Positions 20,727 to 30,712 of a stretch of 35,397 nucleotides of DNA are shown here, one piece after another. Below the pieces are notes generated by a model. The model saw only the letters and a list, made by a program, of their open reading frames with translations, ran no database searches and had not been told where the DNA came from. The position numbers and the translations under genes are program-made. Each line of letters opens with the position of its first letter. Within the stretch, counting starts at the first letter, position 1. The DNA is taken from assembly GCA_023254555.1 (NCBI GenBank), contig JALRLI010000002.1:1-35397 (forward strand), given 5' to 3'. Origin of the DNA: Microbacteriaceae bacterium. GTDB taxonomy: Bacteria; Actinomycetota; Actinomycetes; Actinomycetales; Microbacteriaceae.

Positions 20727-22256
20727 TTAGCGTGAAAGAGTACTGTTCTGAATCAATTCTCTGGTGAATGGATGCGTCGGCGAAGTTATCACCTCGTTCG
20801 TTTCGCCCGCTTCAATAATCTCGCCGCCACGCATCACCACAAGTCGGCCGCAAATTGCTAAAGCTGCTGGCAAATCGTGTGTGATGAAGAGGACCGCCAT
20901 GTCTCGTTCGCCGGCGAGCCGAGCGAGCAGATCAAGAATTGCAGACTTCGTACCCGGGTCTAATGCTGAAACAGCTTCATCACAGATGAGCAAGTCCGGC
21001 TCGAGCGCGAGCGCGCGAGCCAGTGCCAGCCGTTGGTTTTGCCCACCCGAGAGGGTTTTCGGACGCCTGTTCAGCAGGCCGGCATCCAGCTCAACTTCTG
21101 CTAAGAGTCGTAGCAGCTTCTCGTCGTCGAGACGTTGCCCAGATTGCTTCCCAGCGAGAAAGGCTTCCTTGAGGATCGTTCGGACCGTTGCACGTGGCGG
21201 AAAGCTGCTCTCTGCGTGCTGCGGAATCCACTGCATTCTTGGGCGATGGACCCGAAGTTCTTGTGCTGTCAGGGCCGACCAATTCTGTCCGGCGAATGCA
21301 ATACTTCCTTCGGCTACGGGCTCTAACCTCAGCAGCGCTTTTGCCAAAGTGGTTTTGCCTGCGCCAGATTCACCCAACACGCCAACCACTTCGGAGCGAC
21401 GCAGCCTGAGATTGACGTTACTCAGGGCAGTGAAAGAAGAAGTATTTCGCCGGTACCTTACAGTCATGTTCGTTGCAGTCAAGAGTTCAGGATGAGGGGA
21501 CCCCTCAACCGGAGGCGGAGGAACTCGGGTCTGTTTTCTGTCCGCACTAGTTGATCCTGCACTGAGCGTTCCATTGCGCATGTATACGACCCTGTCGGCG
21601 AGGCGTTCGACTACTGACTCGTCGTGACTCACCAACAGAATGGACATGCCTGATGCTTTAAGTTTGAGAAGCTCTTGGATGAGCGCGCTCTGCACACTCG
21701 GATCGAGAGCTGTGGTGGGCTCATCCGCGAGCAAAATTGCAGGACCCGCTGAAATGGCCGCTGCGAGCGTGGCTCGCTGCTGCATTCCACCGGAAAGTTG
21801 ATGTTGGAAGTAATCAAGCAGCGCTTTCGCATCTGACAATCCTGACTTACTCAGGAGAGCAACGGCGAGGTCGTCGCGGGCCTGTGCATCAAGCTTTTTC
21901 CGGTGAATACTGTAAGCCTCTGTCACTTCATACTTCAGCTTGCGCAGGGGGTCTAACCCCGAACCACTTTCTTGCTGCATAAAGGCTATTGCTTGGCCGC
22001 GATACCTGTTCCACGCTTTCGCATCAAAGTCATCAGCGTTGGCGCCCAGCACTTCGTGTCTGCTGGCAGAGCCGAACAGTCTCTCTGGCAGCAAGCCTAA
22101 AATTGCACGGAGCGTGAGCGACTTACCAGATCCTGAGTCGCCCACGATGGCTAAGCACTCACCCGCCGCCACCTCGAGCGAAACCGGTCCCACGATTGTT
22201 GACCCTGAACTGTCTCTGACCAACAGGCTTTCGATGCGCAGCGCGTTATCCATCAT
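20727..22256 (-). CDS. Fused double-domain ABC transporter ATPase (peptide/nickel, DppD-DppF-like)
   Basis: Two complete ABC cassettes: GDSGSGKSL / LSGGMQQRATLAAAI / LLADEPT and GESGAGKTTLAKAL / LSGGQNQRLALARAL / LICDEAVSALDP. Confidence 0.95.
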   Translation of the reverse strand: MMDNALRIESLLVRDSSGSTIVGPVSLEVAAGECLAIVGDSGSGKSLTLRAILGLLPERLFGSASRHEVLGANADDFDAKAWNRYRGQAIAFMQQESGSGLDPLRKLKYEVTEAYSIHRKKLDAQARDDLAVALLSKSGLSDAKALLDYFQHQLSGGMQQRATLAAAISAGPAILLADEPTTALDPSVQSALIQELLKLKASGMSILLVSHDESVVERLADRVVYMRNGTLSAGSTSADRKQTRVPPPPVEGSPHPELLTATNMTVRYRRNTSSFTALSNVNLRLRRSEVVGVLGESGAGKTTLAKALLRLEPVAEGSIAFAGQNWSALTAQELRVHRPRMQWIPQHAESSFPPRATVRTILKEAFLAGKQSGQRLDDEKLLRLLAEVELDAGLLNRRPKTLSGGQNQRLALARALALEPDLLICDEAVSALDPGTKSAILDLLARLAGERDMAVLFITHDLPAALAICGRLVVMRGGEIIEAGETNEVITSPTHPFTRELIQNSTLSR

Positions 22257-23083
22257 CGCAATGCTGCCCTCAGTGCTCGAGCGAGTACCGTTAGCGCACC
22301 TACTGTGCAGGTAATTGCAAGCCCAGGGAAGAGTACTAGCCACCAAGCGCGCTCAAAATACTCTCTCGATTCCGCCAGCATGAGACCCCACTCCGGAGAT
22401 GGTGGCTGCACTCCAAGCCCCAAATAACTCAATCCGGCTGCAGAGAGGATCATGAATCCTACGCCCAGAGACGCAAGACCTATGACCGGTTGAACCGAGG
22501 TTGGTGTGATGTACCGGTACAGGATACGGGTGCGCGAAAGCCCCAAAACTTTCGCCATCGAGACCGACTCGCTCACACGTGCGGTGACAGCAGCGTTACG
22601 AGCAACATTCAGATACGCGGGCACACCGGCGAGAGACAACGCAATTAACACCGCTATTGGACCCTTACCGAGAAAAGCAATAATGAACAGCGCGATGAGA
22701 AATTCAGGAAGCGCCATCAACACCTCTATGCTTCGACTCACCGAGTATCGTGCCCGGGATGAGAATTGCGCAAACCCGATTCCTAGCAGTAACCCAATGA
22801 CAGCAGAGGTGACCGTTGCGGTAAAGCCAACGGAAACAGACGGCAACGCGCCATAAATTATGCGCGTATAGACATCCCGACCGACTTGATCGGTACCGAG
22901 CGGGTGATCGATTCCGGGTGGCTCGAATGCTGCTGCCGCATTCGTATTCAGCGGATCGCCTGACGTGAGAACCTGAGGTACGACCACCGCAAGCAGCACG
23001 AACGCCAGAAATATTGCAGCGGTTGCCAGCAGAGCACGCCTGCCAGCACGAATCAGCGAAAAATGTGTAGGAGTCTTACTCAT
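22253..23083 (-). CDS. ABC transporter permease (DppC-like)
   Basis: PPGIDHPLGTDQVGRDVYTRIIYGALPSVSVG; LSYLGLGVQPPSPEWGLMLAESREYF. Confidence 0.95.
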   Translation of the reverse strand: MSKTPTHFSLIRAGRRALLATAAIFLAFVLLAVVVPQVLTSGDPLNTNAAAAFEPPGIDHPLGTDQVGRDVYTRIIYGALPSVSVGFTATVTSAVIGLLLGIGFAQFSSRARYSVSRSIEVLMALPEFLIALFIIAFLGKGPIAVLIALSLAGVPAYLNVARNAAVTARVSESVSMAKVLGLSRTRILYRYITPTSVQPVIGLASLGVGFMILSAAGLSYLGLGVQPPSPEWGLMLAESREYFERAWWLVLFPGLAITCTVGALTVLARALRAALR

Positions 23084-24038
23084 GGCGAGACGCAGCCCTC
23101 ACCCTGGGATCGACAAGCCAGATGCCAAGGTCGGCAATAAGCCCAAACAGTGCAAAAAAGAGAGCACTCAATGCCACCACCCCGAGGATTACGGGCATAT
23201 CTCGGTTCGTAATGGCGAGTAACGTTTGCGAACCAAGCCCGGGCCTTGCGAACACCTGTTCTACTAATACGGCTCCTCCGAACAGCGAACCGAGGATTTG
23301 CGCGGTCAAAGGGAGAGTTGCTCCCGTTGCGTGCTTCAGACCATGCCGCAGATCGAACCGGAGCCCCGAAACCCCTCTGGCACGCACAGAAACTGCAAAA
23401 CTCGAGCGTTGGGTCTGCCCGATTTCACCCAGCACAATCTGCCCCAATACAGCAGCAACCGCGACACCAAGTGTGAGAGACGGCAACACGAGCGATGCAA
23501 TTCCGCTTCCAGAAATGGCTGGGAACCACCCCAGCTGAAACGAGAAGAGGTACATCAAGACGTAGCCAAGCCAAAAGACTGGAATTGTTGCAGCGAGTAC
23601 TTGAGCTCCAGAGACGGCAGATAGGGCGAAAGAGTTTCGCGACGCAAGAATCGCGAGTGCCACGAAGAGTAATGAGCACAGGATGGCACCGAGAGCAAGT
23701 TGTGCAGTGGGAACAAGTGCTGCGCCGAGCACCTCCGATACCGGCTGGTTCAGCTGATATGACGTACCGAGGTCTCCTCGGAGCAAACCGCCCAGATAGT
23801 TCAAGTACTGGTTGGCAAGGGGGTCATTTAATCCCAGGTCGGCCGCAATTTGCGCTCTTGTCGCATCACTTACCTGGGCGAGAGGGCCAATCATGATGTC
23901 GACGGGATTGCCGGGAATCAATTTCACAGCAAAAAAAGCCAGAGTGACCGCCGCCCAAACGACAAAAACCGCGCCAAGCAGGCGTTTGACTGTGTATGAA
24001 GTCAGTTCTGCCGCACGCGGTTTTTGTTCGAGAGTCAC
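23076..24038 (-). CDS. ABC transporter permease (DppB-like)
   Basis: TVKRLLGAVFVVWAAVTLAFFAVKLIPGNPVD; RARGVSGLRFDLRHGLKHATGATLPL; GAVLVEQVFARPGLG. GTG start directly abuts the upstream TAG. Confidence 0.95.
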   Translation of the reverse strand: MTLEQKPRAAELTSYTVKRLLGAVFVVWAAVTLAFFAVKLIPGNPVDIMIGPLAQVSDATRAQIAADLGLNDPLANQYLNYLGGLLRGDLGTSYQLNQPVSEVLGAALVPTAQLALGAILCSLLFVALAILASRNSFALSAVSGAQVLAATIPVFWLGYVLMYLFSFQLGWFPAISGSGIASLVLPSLTLGVAVAAVLGQIVLGEIGQTQRSSFAVSVRARGVSGLRFDLRHGLKHATGATLPLTAQILGSLFGGAVLVEQVFARPGLGSQTLLAITNRDMPVILGVVALSALFFALFGLIADLGIWLVDPRVRAASRHE

Positions 24039-25661
24039 CTACTTAGTATGCGACGATTCAGCTTCGATGAAGATTGGCCAACCGAAGAGATCGTATTTGA
24101 CCTTCATCGCACTCGGAGCCTGAGCAGTGATGAACGACGCCGAGTAGATCGGCAGTATCGCAAGGTTCTTCGCGTTCCACTGCTGAATCTGCTTGTACAG
24201 GTCGGCTCGAGCTGCAGGATCTGTCGCGGCGGCAGCCTTCTCCAGCATTACATCAAGTTTCTCGTCACTCACGTGCGAGGCATTCTGATAGCCCTCTGAG
24301 TGGAGGTGTGAACGAAGGATGTCGGCATCTGCGGAGACAAAATCCCAATCTGTGATGTCAAATGATCCCGATTGGTAGGCCTCCATATAGTCAGCCGGCT
24401 CTACGACCTTGTGGGTCAGTTTCACACCGATTTTCTTCAGATCGTCTGCAAAAAACGCCGCCAAATTCTTGTGCTCTTCAGAGATGGGCGTCCATGAGTA
24501 CCATGTCACTTCAAGGATTTTGCCGTCTTTGGTTCGGTACCCATCCTTATTTTTCTTTGACCAGCCCGCTTCGTCCAGCAATGTATCGGCTTGAGCCTGA
24601 TCAAATTTTTGCTGGGATTCAAGCGTTTCGTCGTAGCTATTGGGAGTCGTTGGCGTCAGGATGCTCCAAGCTCGGTCGAATTTGCCAAAGTACACCGTCT
24701 CTACAGCGGCGCTGATGTCGATTCCCAGGGCAAAAGCCTCACGCACGTGAGGGTCTGCAAAGACTCCGTTTGTTTGGTTCAGGAAAAGTGAGTACGGCAG
24801 ACCCGGAGATGCTGTTGTGGTGACTGTGATTTTGTCGCTGGCACTCTCAAGAACATTGGGTGTTAACCCAGTTGCCACATCAAGTTCGCCAGATTCAACC
24901 GACTTCTTGCGCACCTGGGCCTCAGGAACTATCTCGATGTTCAGGGATTTTATGGCTTTTGAGGTCGGCTTGAATCCTTGAGGAGCCCACTTGTAGTCAG
25001 GATTACGTGTGTAACTGATGTGATCATTGGCGACCAGTTCGTCCATCACAAAGGGACCCGAACCAACCGTAATGTTTGGGCCACCCGCCTTGAGTTTGTC
25101 TGCGCTCGAGGCGAGTACCGCAGGAGAGTACATCCCTAAGTACGCAGTGGATGCATTGGCCAAGAAAGGTGCAAATGGCTCTGAGAAGCGAACCAACACC
25201 GTGCTCTCGTCGATGACCTCTGTGGCCACGTACAGTTCCCCACCGAGCAGGCTGGATGCCTGAGCAGACTCAGTACTCTCTGCCATGATGTGGTCGAAGT
25301 TCGCCTTCACCGCAGATGCGTTAAACGCAGTGCCGTCTGAAAACGTCACGTCTGAACGAAGCGTAAAGGTGTAACTTTTCCCGTCAGTACTCACTTTCCA
25401 GCTGCTAGCCAGCCAGGGAACAATTTCGCCCGTTTCATTCATGTACACGAGAGAATCCAGCGTTTGACGTGTGACGTAGGCGGTCACGTCAAGCTGGCTG
25501 GAATGCGGATCCATCTTGCCGTCAGTGAGGTTCGCCCCCTCAATCCCCCAGTTAAGCGTTCCATCAGCGACTGGCTCAATCACCTGTGCAGAGGTGCAGC
25601 CTGCGGTCGCAAAAAGCGTGACACCCACCGCCAGTGCCGCCGCAATTTTCACAGTCTTCAT
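24039..25661 (-). CDS. ABC transporter substrate-binding lipoprotein (family 5, peptide/nickel type)
   Basis: MKTVKIAAALAVGVTLFATAGCTSAQ lipobox; VTAYVTRQTLDSLVYMNETGEIVPWLASSWKVSTDGKSYTFTLRSDVTFSDGTAFNASAVKANFDHI. Confidence 0.94.
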   Translation of the reverse strand: MKTVKIAAALAVGVTLFATAGCTSAQVIEPVADGTLNWGIEGANLTDGKMDPHSSQLDVTAYVTRQTLDSLVYMNETGEIVPWLASSWKVSTDGKSYTFTLRSDVTFSDGTAFNASAVKANFDHIMAESTESAQASSLLGGELYVATEVIDESTVLVRFSEPFAPFLANASTAYLGMYSPAVLASSADKLKAGGPNITVGSGPFVMDELVANDHISYTRNPDYKWAPQGFKPTSKAIKSLNIEIVPEAQVRKKSVESGELDVATGLTPNVLESASDKITVTTTASPGLPYSLFLNQTNGVFADPHVREAFALGIDISAAVETVYFGKFDRAWSILTPTTPNSYDETLESQQKFDQAQADTLLDEAGWSKKNKDGYRTKDGKILEVTWYSWTPISEEHKNLAAFFADDLKKIGVKLTHKVVEPADYMEAYQSGSFDITDWDFVSADADILRSHLHSEGYQNASHVSDEKLDVMLEKAAAATDPAARADLYKQIQQWNAKNLAILPIYSASFITAQAPSAMKVKYDLFGWPIFIEAESSHTK

Positions 25662-25700
25662 TTCTAATTTAAGCACTTGGGATAGAACTTCCTGTATTAT

Positions 25701-25715
25701 TTGTACTGAGTACAA
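25701..25715. promoter_or_regulatory. Candidate TetR-family operator palindrome TTGTACT-G-AGTACAA
   Basis: Perfect 7-1-7 inverted repeat between divergent SBP and TetR genes; flanked by a 9-bp tandem repeat AGAATCGAC x2 (25722-25739). Confidence 0.65.
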
Positions 25716-25761
25716 GAATTAAGAATCGACAGAATCGACTGTACACCACAAATTTTGAAAC

Positions 25762-26394
25762 ATGAGTACAGATCTAAAACAGCATCGCGGCCGTCCCCGT
25801 GCAGTCAGCAGAAATATGCTCGAGGAATCAGCGTTTGAGCTTTTTCTAGAGCAGGGCTATGCGAAGACCTCTATTGAGGACATCACTCGACGCGCAGGTG
25901 TCAGCAGAAACACCTTTTTTAATTATTTCGACCTCAAAAGTGATGTTTTTTGGGTAGAAATCGATCGTGCACTTGGTTTACTGCCAGAGAAACTCGCTCT
26001 TACCGAGTCATCGTTACCCCCGGCGCACGCCATAGTCGAGGCATTCGCGGATTGCACTGCCGAACTCGGTTCGGGCTTTGTGCCCTGGATACTGACCAAC
26101 TTTGAGGCGATTGGCGAGCCAAACGAGCTACTCAGTTCTGCCTTCAGCCGGTTCAATTCGACGACACGGGTGCTAAAAGGCTTCGTCTCACAGCGCCTGA
26201 ACATTCCAGTAGACAGCTTGGAATGTCAGGTGATTGCGAACACCTCAGTATCTGCGGTAGCTGCCGCTGCGGTGGCATGGGGTAAAGCTGGAGTGAGTCG
26301 AGCGCCGTTGCAGAGCTACCTTGTACATGCGCTCGCGCCGCTCGCCGAAGGCTATGCCCACTTCAGAGCGATAGAATTACCCAGAACCATTTAG
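25762..26394 (+). CDS. TetR/AcrR family transcriptional regulator
   Basis: MLEESAFELFLEQGYAKTSIEDITRRAGVSRNTFFNYFDLKSDVFW: classic TetR HTH; divergent from the ABC operon. Confidence 0.95.
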   Translation: MSTDLKQHRGRPRAVSRNMLEESAFELFLEQGYAKTSIEDITRRAGVSRNTFFNYFDLKSDVFWVEIDRALGLLPEKLALTESSLPPAHAIVEAFADCTAELGSGFVPWILTNFEAIGEPNELLSSAFSRFNSTTRVLKGFVSQRLNIPVDSLECQVIANTSVSAVAAAAVAWGKAGVSRAPLQSYLVHALAPLAEGYAHFRAIELPRTI

Positions 26395-26451
26395 GGCACC
26401 AGGCCTTCTCGGCCACTGACTCGGTGCCACACATAGTGAATCGGAGTAGCG

Positions 26452-29031
26452 ATGTCGAGCATCCCAGAAAAACCAGGCTTAGAGGGTCTCGAAGACAAGT
26501 GGGGAAGCTACTGGGAATCCGATCACACATACCGGTTCAATCGCGATCAGGCGACCCGAGAACGCGTTTATTCAATCGATACTCCTCCACCCACTGCGTC
26601 TGGTTCGCTGCATGTAGGTCACGTTTTCAGCTACACCCACACCGATGTGGTTGCCCGCTATCATCGCATGCGCCAAAAGCTGGTGTTCTATCCAATGGGA
26701 TGGGATGACAACGGTTTACCCACCGAACGACGCGTGCAGAACTACTACGGGGTTCGCTGCGATCCATCACTCCCCTACGACTCGGGTTTCGTTCCCCCGT
26801 TTGAGGGCGGTGACAACAAGAGCAGCAAGGCTGCTGACCAGGTGCCGATTTCGCGACGCAATTTCATTGAACTCTGCGAGAAACTGACTGTCGAAGATGA
26901 GAAACAGTTTGAAGATTTGTGGCGAAAGCTCGGTCTCTCAGTGGACTGGACGCAGACCTATCGAACCATTGGAGACGATGCTATCGCGGGCTCTCAATTA
27001 GCCTTCCTGCGCAATCTCGAGCGAGATGAAGCGTATCAGGCTATGGCTCCGACACTTTGGGATGTGACATTTCGAACAGCCGTTGCCCAAGCTGAACTCG
27101 AAGACAGAGACCAGCCAGGCGCTTACCATCGCCTGGCATTCCATCGATCCGACGGTGCCGGTGACATTCTCATCGACACGACGCGCCCAGAATTGCTGGC
27201 CGCCTGTGTTGCGCTCGTCGCGCATCCAGATGATGACCGGTATCAGCCCCTCTTCGGCACCACAGTGCGAACCCCAGTCTTCGGCGTCGAAGTACCCGTC
27301 GTAGCTCACCACCTCGCCCAAAAGGACAAAGGCACTGGAATCGCGATGATTTGTACCTTCGGCGATGTCACAGACGTGATTTGGTGGCGAGAGTTAAACT
27401 TGCCCACGCGAGCAATAATCGGCTTCGACGGTCGAATCGTTAGCGACGCTCCAGAGGCCATCGAGTCTGCAGAAGGAAAACAGGCATACGCAGAAATTGC
27501 CGGTAAAACTGCCTTCAGTGCCAAAGCTGCTGTCGTTGAACTCCTCAAAGCAAGGGGTGAGCTCATCGGAGATATCGAGAACATCACCCACCCTGTCAAG
27601 TTTTTTGAAAAAGGCGATAAGCCCCTCGAAATCGTCAGCACGAGGCAGTGGTACATCAAAAACGGTGCGCGCGATGAGGCTCTCCGTGAACAGCTCATCA
27701 GTCTGGGGCGCGAACTTAACTGGCATCCCGACTTCATGCGAGTTCGCTACGAAAACTGGGTCAATGGGCTGAGTGGCGATTGGCTCATCTCTCGGCAACG
27801 TTTTTTTGGTGTTCCCATTCCGGTCTGGTATCCCCTGGACGCAGACGGAAATCCAGATTTCGATAACGTGATTGCCGCCACGCCCGAACAGCTTCCGATT
27901 GACCCGTCCTCCGATGCTCCAATTGGCTACACAGAATCACAGCGGGGCGTTCCCGGTGGATTCATCGGCGAAGTTGATGTGATGGATACCTGGGCTACGT
28001 CATCACTCACGCCGCAACTCGCTGCGGGATGGATGCGCGATCCGGAGCTCTTCGCAACCGTTTTCCCCTTCGACTTGCGCCCACAGGGCCAAGACATCAT
28101 TCGCACCTGGCTGTTCTCAACAATGCTCCGCAGCACCCTCGAGCACGGAGTCAAGCCGTGGCGTAATGCTGCGCTCTCCGGGTGGATTCTGGACCCGGAT
28201 CGCAAGAAAATGTCGAAGTCCAAAGGCAACGTAGTCACCCCATCCGGACTCCTGGAACAACACGGCTCTGACGCCGTTCGATATTGGGCCGCCTCCTCGA
28301 AACTCGGCGTCGATGCAGCTTTCGACCCGCAGAATCCCGCGCAAATCAAGATTGGCCGCCGGCTCGCAATCAAGATTTTGAACGCGTCTAAATTCATTCT
28401 TGGCATGTCAGAATCTGGCGGCGCAATCACCAACTCGCTCGACAAGAGCATGCTTGCCCAACTCGCCGAGGTTGTGACAGAAGCAACTCGCGCATTCGAT
28501 TCATATGATCACGCTCGCGCCTTGGAGGTTTCAGAAACCCTCTTCTGGACCTTCTGCGATGATTACCTTGAACTCGTGAAAGAGCGCGCATATAACGGCG
28601 ATGCAGATGAGCGCGCATCTGCTCATGCAGCGCTTCGGCAAGCGCTCTCGGTGTTCTTGCGTCTGTTCGCGCCATTCGTCCCCTTTGCAACCGAAGAAGC
28701 TTGGTCTTGGTTTAATTCAGGCTCTATTCACGTCGCCAATTGGCCCACAGCGAGCGAGCTACACGATGGCGGCGATCCGAGAGTGCTCGACACTGCAGGT
28801 GCTGTGCTTGTGGGAATTCGTCGTGCGAAAACCGACGCAAAAGCATCACAAAAGACACCGGTCAAATTTGCTGAGATTTCCGCAAATGCGGAGGACTCAG
28901 CCCGCATTGCCTCAGCTCTCGAAGACCTCAGAGCAGTGGGCCGTATCGCAACCGTCTCACTCGTCGAAGCGCACGCAGGCTCAGCGCCCGAGGTTCGCGC
29001 CATCGAGTTAGCGGAGCTTCCGGCCGACTAG
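26452..29031 (+). CDS. valS: Valyl-tRNA synthetase (GWDDNGLPTERRVQN type)
   Basis: PPPTASGSLHVGHVFSYTHTDVVARYHRMRQKLVFYPMGWDDNGLPTERRVQNYYGVRCDPSLPYD; KKMSKSKGNVVTPSGLLEQHGSDAVRYWAA. Confidence 0.96.
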   Translation: MSSIPEKPGLEGLEDKWGSYWESDHTYRFNRDQATRERVYSIDTPPPTASGSLHVGHVFSYTHTDVVARYHRMRQKLVFYPMGWDDNGLPTERRVQNYYGVRCDPSLPYDSGFVPPFEGGDNKSSKAADQVPISRRNFIELCEKLTVEDEKQFEDLWRKLGLSVDWTQTYRTIGDDAIAGSQLAFLRNLERDEAYQAMAPTLWDVTFRTAVAQAELEDRDQPGAYHRLAFHRSDGAGDILIDTTRPELLAACVALVAHPDDDRYQPLFGTTVRTPVFGVEVPVVAHHLAQKDKGTGIAMICTFGDVTDVIWWRELNLPTRAIIGFDGRIVSDAPEAIESAEGKQAYAEIAGKTAFSAKAAVVELLKARGELIGDIENITHPVKFFEKGDKPLEIVSTRQWYIKNGARDEALREQLISLGRELNWHPDFMRVRYENWVNGLSGDWLISRQRFFGVPIPVWYPLDADGNPDFDNVIAATPEQLPIDPSSDAPIGYTESQRGVPGGFIGEVDVMDTWATSSLTPQLAAGWMRDPELFATVFPFDLRPQGQDIIRTWLFSTMLRSTLEHGVKPWRNAALSGWILDPDRKKMSKSKGNVVTPSGLLEQHGSDAVRYWAASSKLGVDAAFDPQNPAQIKIGRRLAIKILNASKFILGMSESGGAITNSLDKSMLAQLAEVVTEATRAFDSYDHARALEVSETLFWTFCDDYLELVKERAYNGDADERASAHAALRQALSVFLRLFAPFVPFATEEAWSWFNSGSIHVANWPTASELHDGGDPRVLDTAGAVLVGIRRAKTDAKASQKTPVKFAEISANAEDSARIASALEDLRAVGRIATVSLVEAHAGSAPEVRAIELAELPAD

Positions 29032-29052
29032 GGGCGAATACGTCGACGAGCA

Positions 29053-29325
29053 ATGCGAATTGGTACACGATGGGAAGTGGGCTCTACGCCACCTGCGGGA
29101 TTGCCTGAAGAACTCGTTGACGCCATCTACGAGTTCGAGAGACAGCTGTTTGGGGATCTGCATGCAGTCACGGCGGCAGCACACTCTTTTTGGACGCTGA
29201 CATGGCTTGAGGGAAGACCAGTTTGCCAACTCGATGGTGGACCAGAAATTACCATCGACTCGAATGGTCGTGTGCACAATGGTGCTATACCTGACTCTGA
29301 ATCAGACGATTGGCTAGACGCTTAG
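29053..29325 (+). CDS. Small uncharacterised protein (90 aa)
   Basis: Non-low-complexity ORF immediately after val[91 protein letters not shown]; converges on clpX with a 4-bp overlap. Confidence 0.75.
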   Translation: MRIGTRWEVGSTPPAGLPEELVDAIYEFERQLFGDLHAVTAAAHSFWTLTWLEGRPVCQLDGGPEITIDSNGRVHNGAIPDSESDDWLDA

Positions 29326-30605
29326 GCTGACAGCTCGCCTGCTGTTTTCGCAGCGCCAGATCGCACAAGCGTCGGCTCAAGCCCATCAGTCACAGCTTGT
29401 TTGGTGATGACGACCTTTGAAATATCTTCATCTGAAGGGATCTCGAACATCAACGGACCTAGAACGTCTTCCATAATTGCCCTTAAGCCACGCGCACCTG
29501 TCTTTCGCTCCACCGCGAGGTCTGCAATCGCCTCCAGCGCTTCTGGCGCAATTTCGAGCGCAACACCATCGAGCTCAAACATTTTGGCATACTGACGAAT
29601 GAGCGCGTTGCGGGGCTCCGTCATGATTCGAATAAGTGCTTCTCTGTCGAGATTCTCGACTGTTGCAACCACGGGCAAACGGCCGATGAATTCAGGGATG
29701 AGCCCGAATTTATGGAGGTCTTCAGGGAGCACCTCAGCAAATACATCTCGGTCTTCGTTTTTGGAGTGCAGCGGAGCACCGAAACCGATACCGGCCCGAC
29801 CTGTTCGTGCCGTGATGATATCCTCGAGCCCGGCGAAGGCGCCGGCGACAATGAACAGCACGTTCGTGGTGTCAATCTGAATGAATTCTTGATTTGGGTG
29901 CTTACGCCCGCCCTGCGGCGGAACCGAGGCGACTGTACCCTCGAGAATTTTGAGGAGGGCCTGTTGTACTCCCTCACCAGAAACATCACGGGTGATCGAG
30001 GGGTTCTCAGCCTTACGCGCAATCTTGTCGATCTCATCGATGTAAATGATGCCCGTCTCTGCGCGCTTGACATCAAAATCAGCGGCTTGCAACAGTTTGA
30101 GCAAGATATTCTCGACGTCTTCACCTACATAGCCTGCTTCTGTGAGAGCGGTAGCGTCTGCGACAGCAAACGGAACGTTGAGCTGCTTGGCAAGAGATTG
30201 GGCAAGATAGGTCTTGCCGCAACCCGTTGGACCAATCAGAAGGATGTTCGACTTCGCCACCTCGACTTCTTCAGCTTTTACCTCAGCTGAGTCAATCGAC
30301 TGCATTGCACGAACACGCTTGTAGTGGTTGTAAACGGCCACCGAAAGAGACTTCTTCGCGGCATCTTGCCCGATTACGTATTGTTCGAGAAACTCGAAAA
30401 TCTCTTTTGGTTTCGGAAGATGAAACTCACCAACTTCTGTGGCTTCACCTTCGGAGAGACGTTCTTCGATGATTTCTGTACAGAGCTCAACGCACTCATC
30501 ACAGATGTATACGCCCGGCCCAGCGATTAACTGCTGCACCTGCTTTTGGCTTTTTCCACAAAATGAGCACTTGAGCAGGTCGGCAGATTCACCAATTCGT
30601 GTCAT
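29322..30605 (-). CDS. clpX: ATP-dependent Clp protease ATP-binding subunit ClpX
   Basis: [33 protein letters not shown] zinc-binding domain; [56 protein letters not shown]. Confidence 0.98.
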   Translation of the reverse strand: MTRIGESADLLKCSFCGKSQKQVQQLIAGPGVYICDECVELCTEIIEERLSEGEATEVGEFHLPKPKEIFEFLEQYVIGQDAAKKSLSVAVYNHYKRVRAMQSIDSAEVKAEEVEVAKSNILLIGPTGCGKTYLAQSLAKQLNVPFAVADATALTEAGYVGEDVENILLKLLQAADFDVKRAETGIIYIDEIDKIARKAENPSITRDVSGEGVQQALLKILEGTVASVPPQGGRKHPNQEFIQIDTTNVLFIVAGAFAGLEDIITARTGRAGIGFGAPLHSKNEDRDVFAEVLPEDLHKFGLIPEFIGRLPVVATVENLDREALIRIMTEPRNALIRQYAKMFELDGVALEIAPEALEAIADLAVERKTGARGLRAIMEDVLGPLMFEIPSDEDISKVVITKQAVTDGLEPTLVRSGAAKTAGELSA

Positions 30606-30712
30606 GGCGTGCCACCTCCATTTTCATACGCATTTTGCCAGCACAAAAAGCCTAGCTCCTGTAGGCGAAATTTCTCTTTGCCAATACGCGCGAGTCGAAA
30701 ACGCTAGTTTTC

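Noticed and set aside
20764-21495. 243-aa plus-strand ORF antisense to the fused ABC ATPase
   Set aside because: Ser/Ala/Arg-rich shadow ORF opposite conserved Walker/ABC signature sequence.
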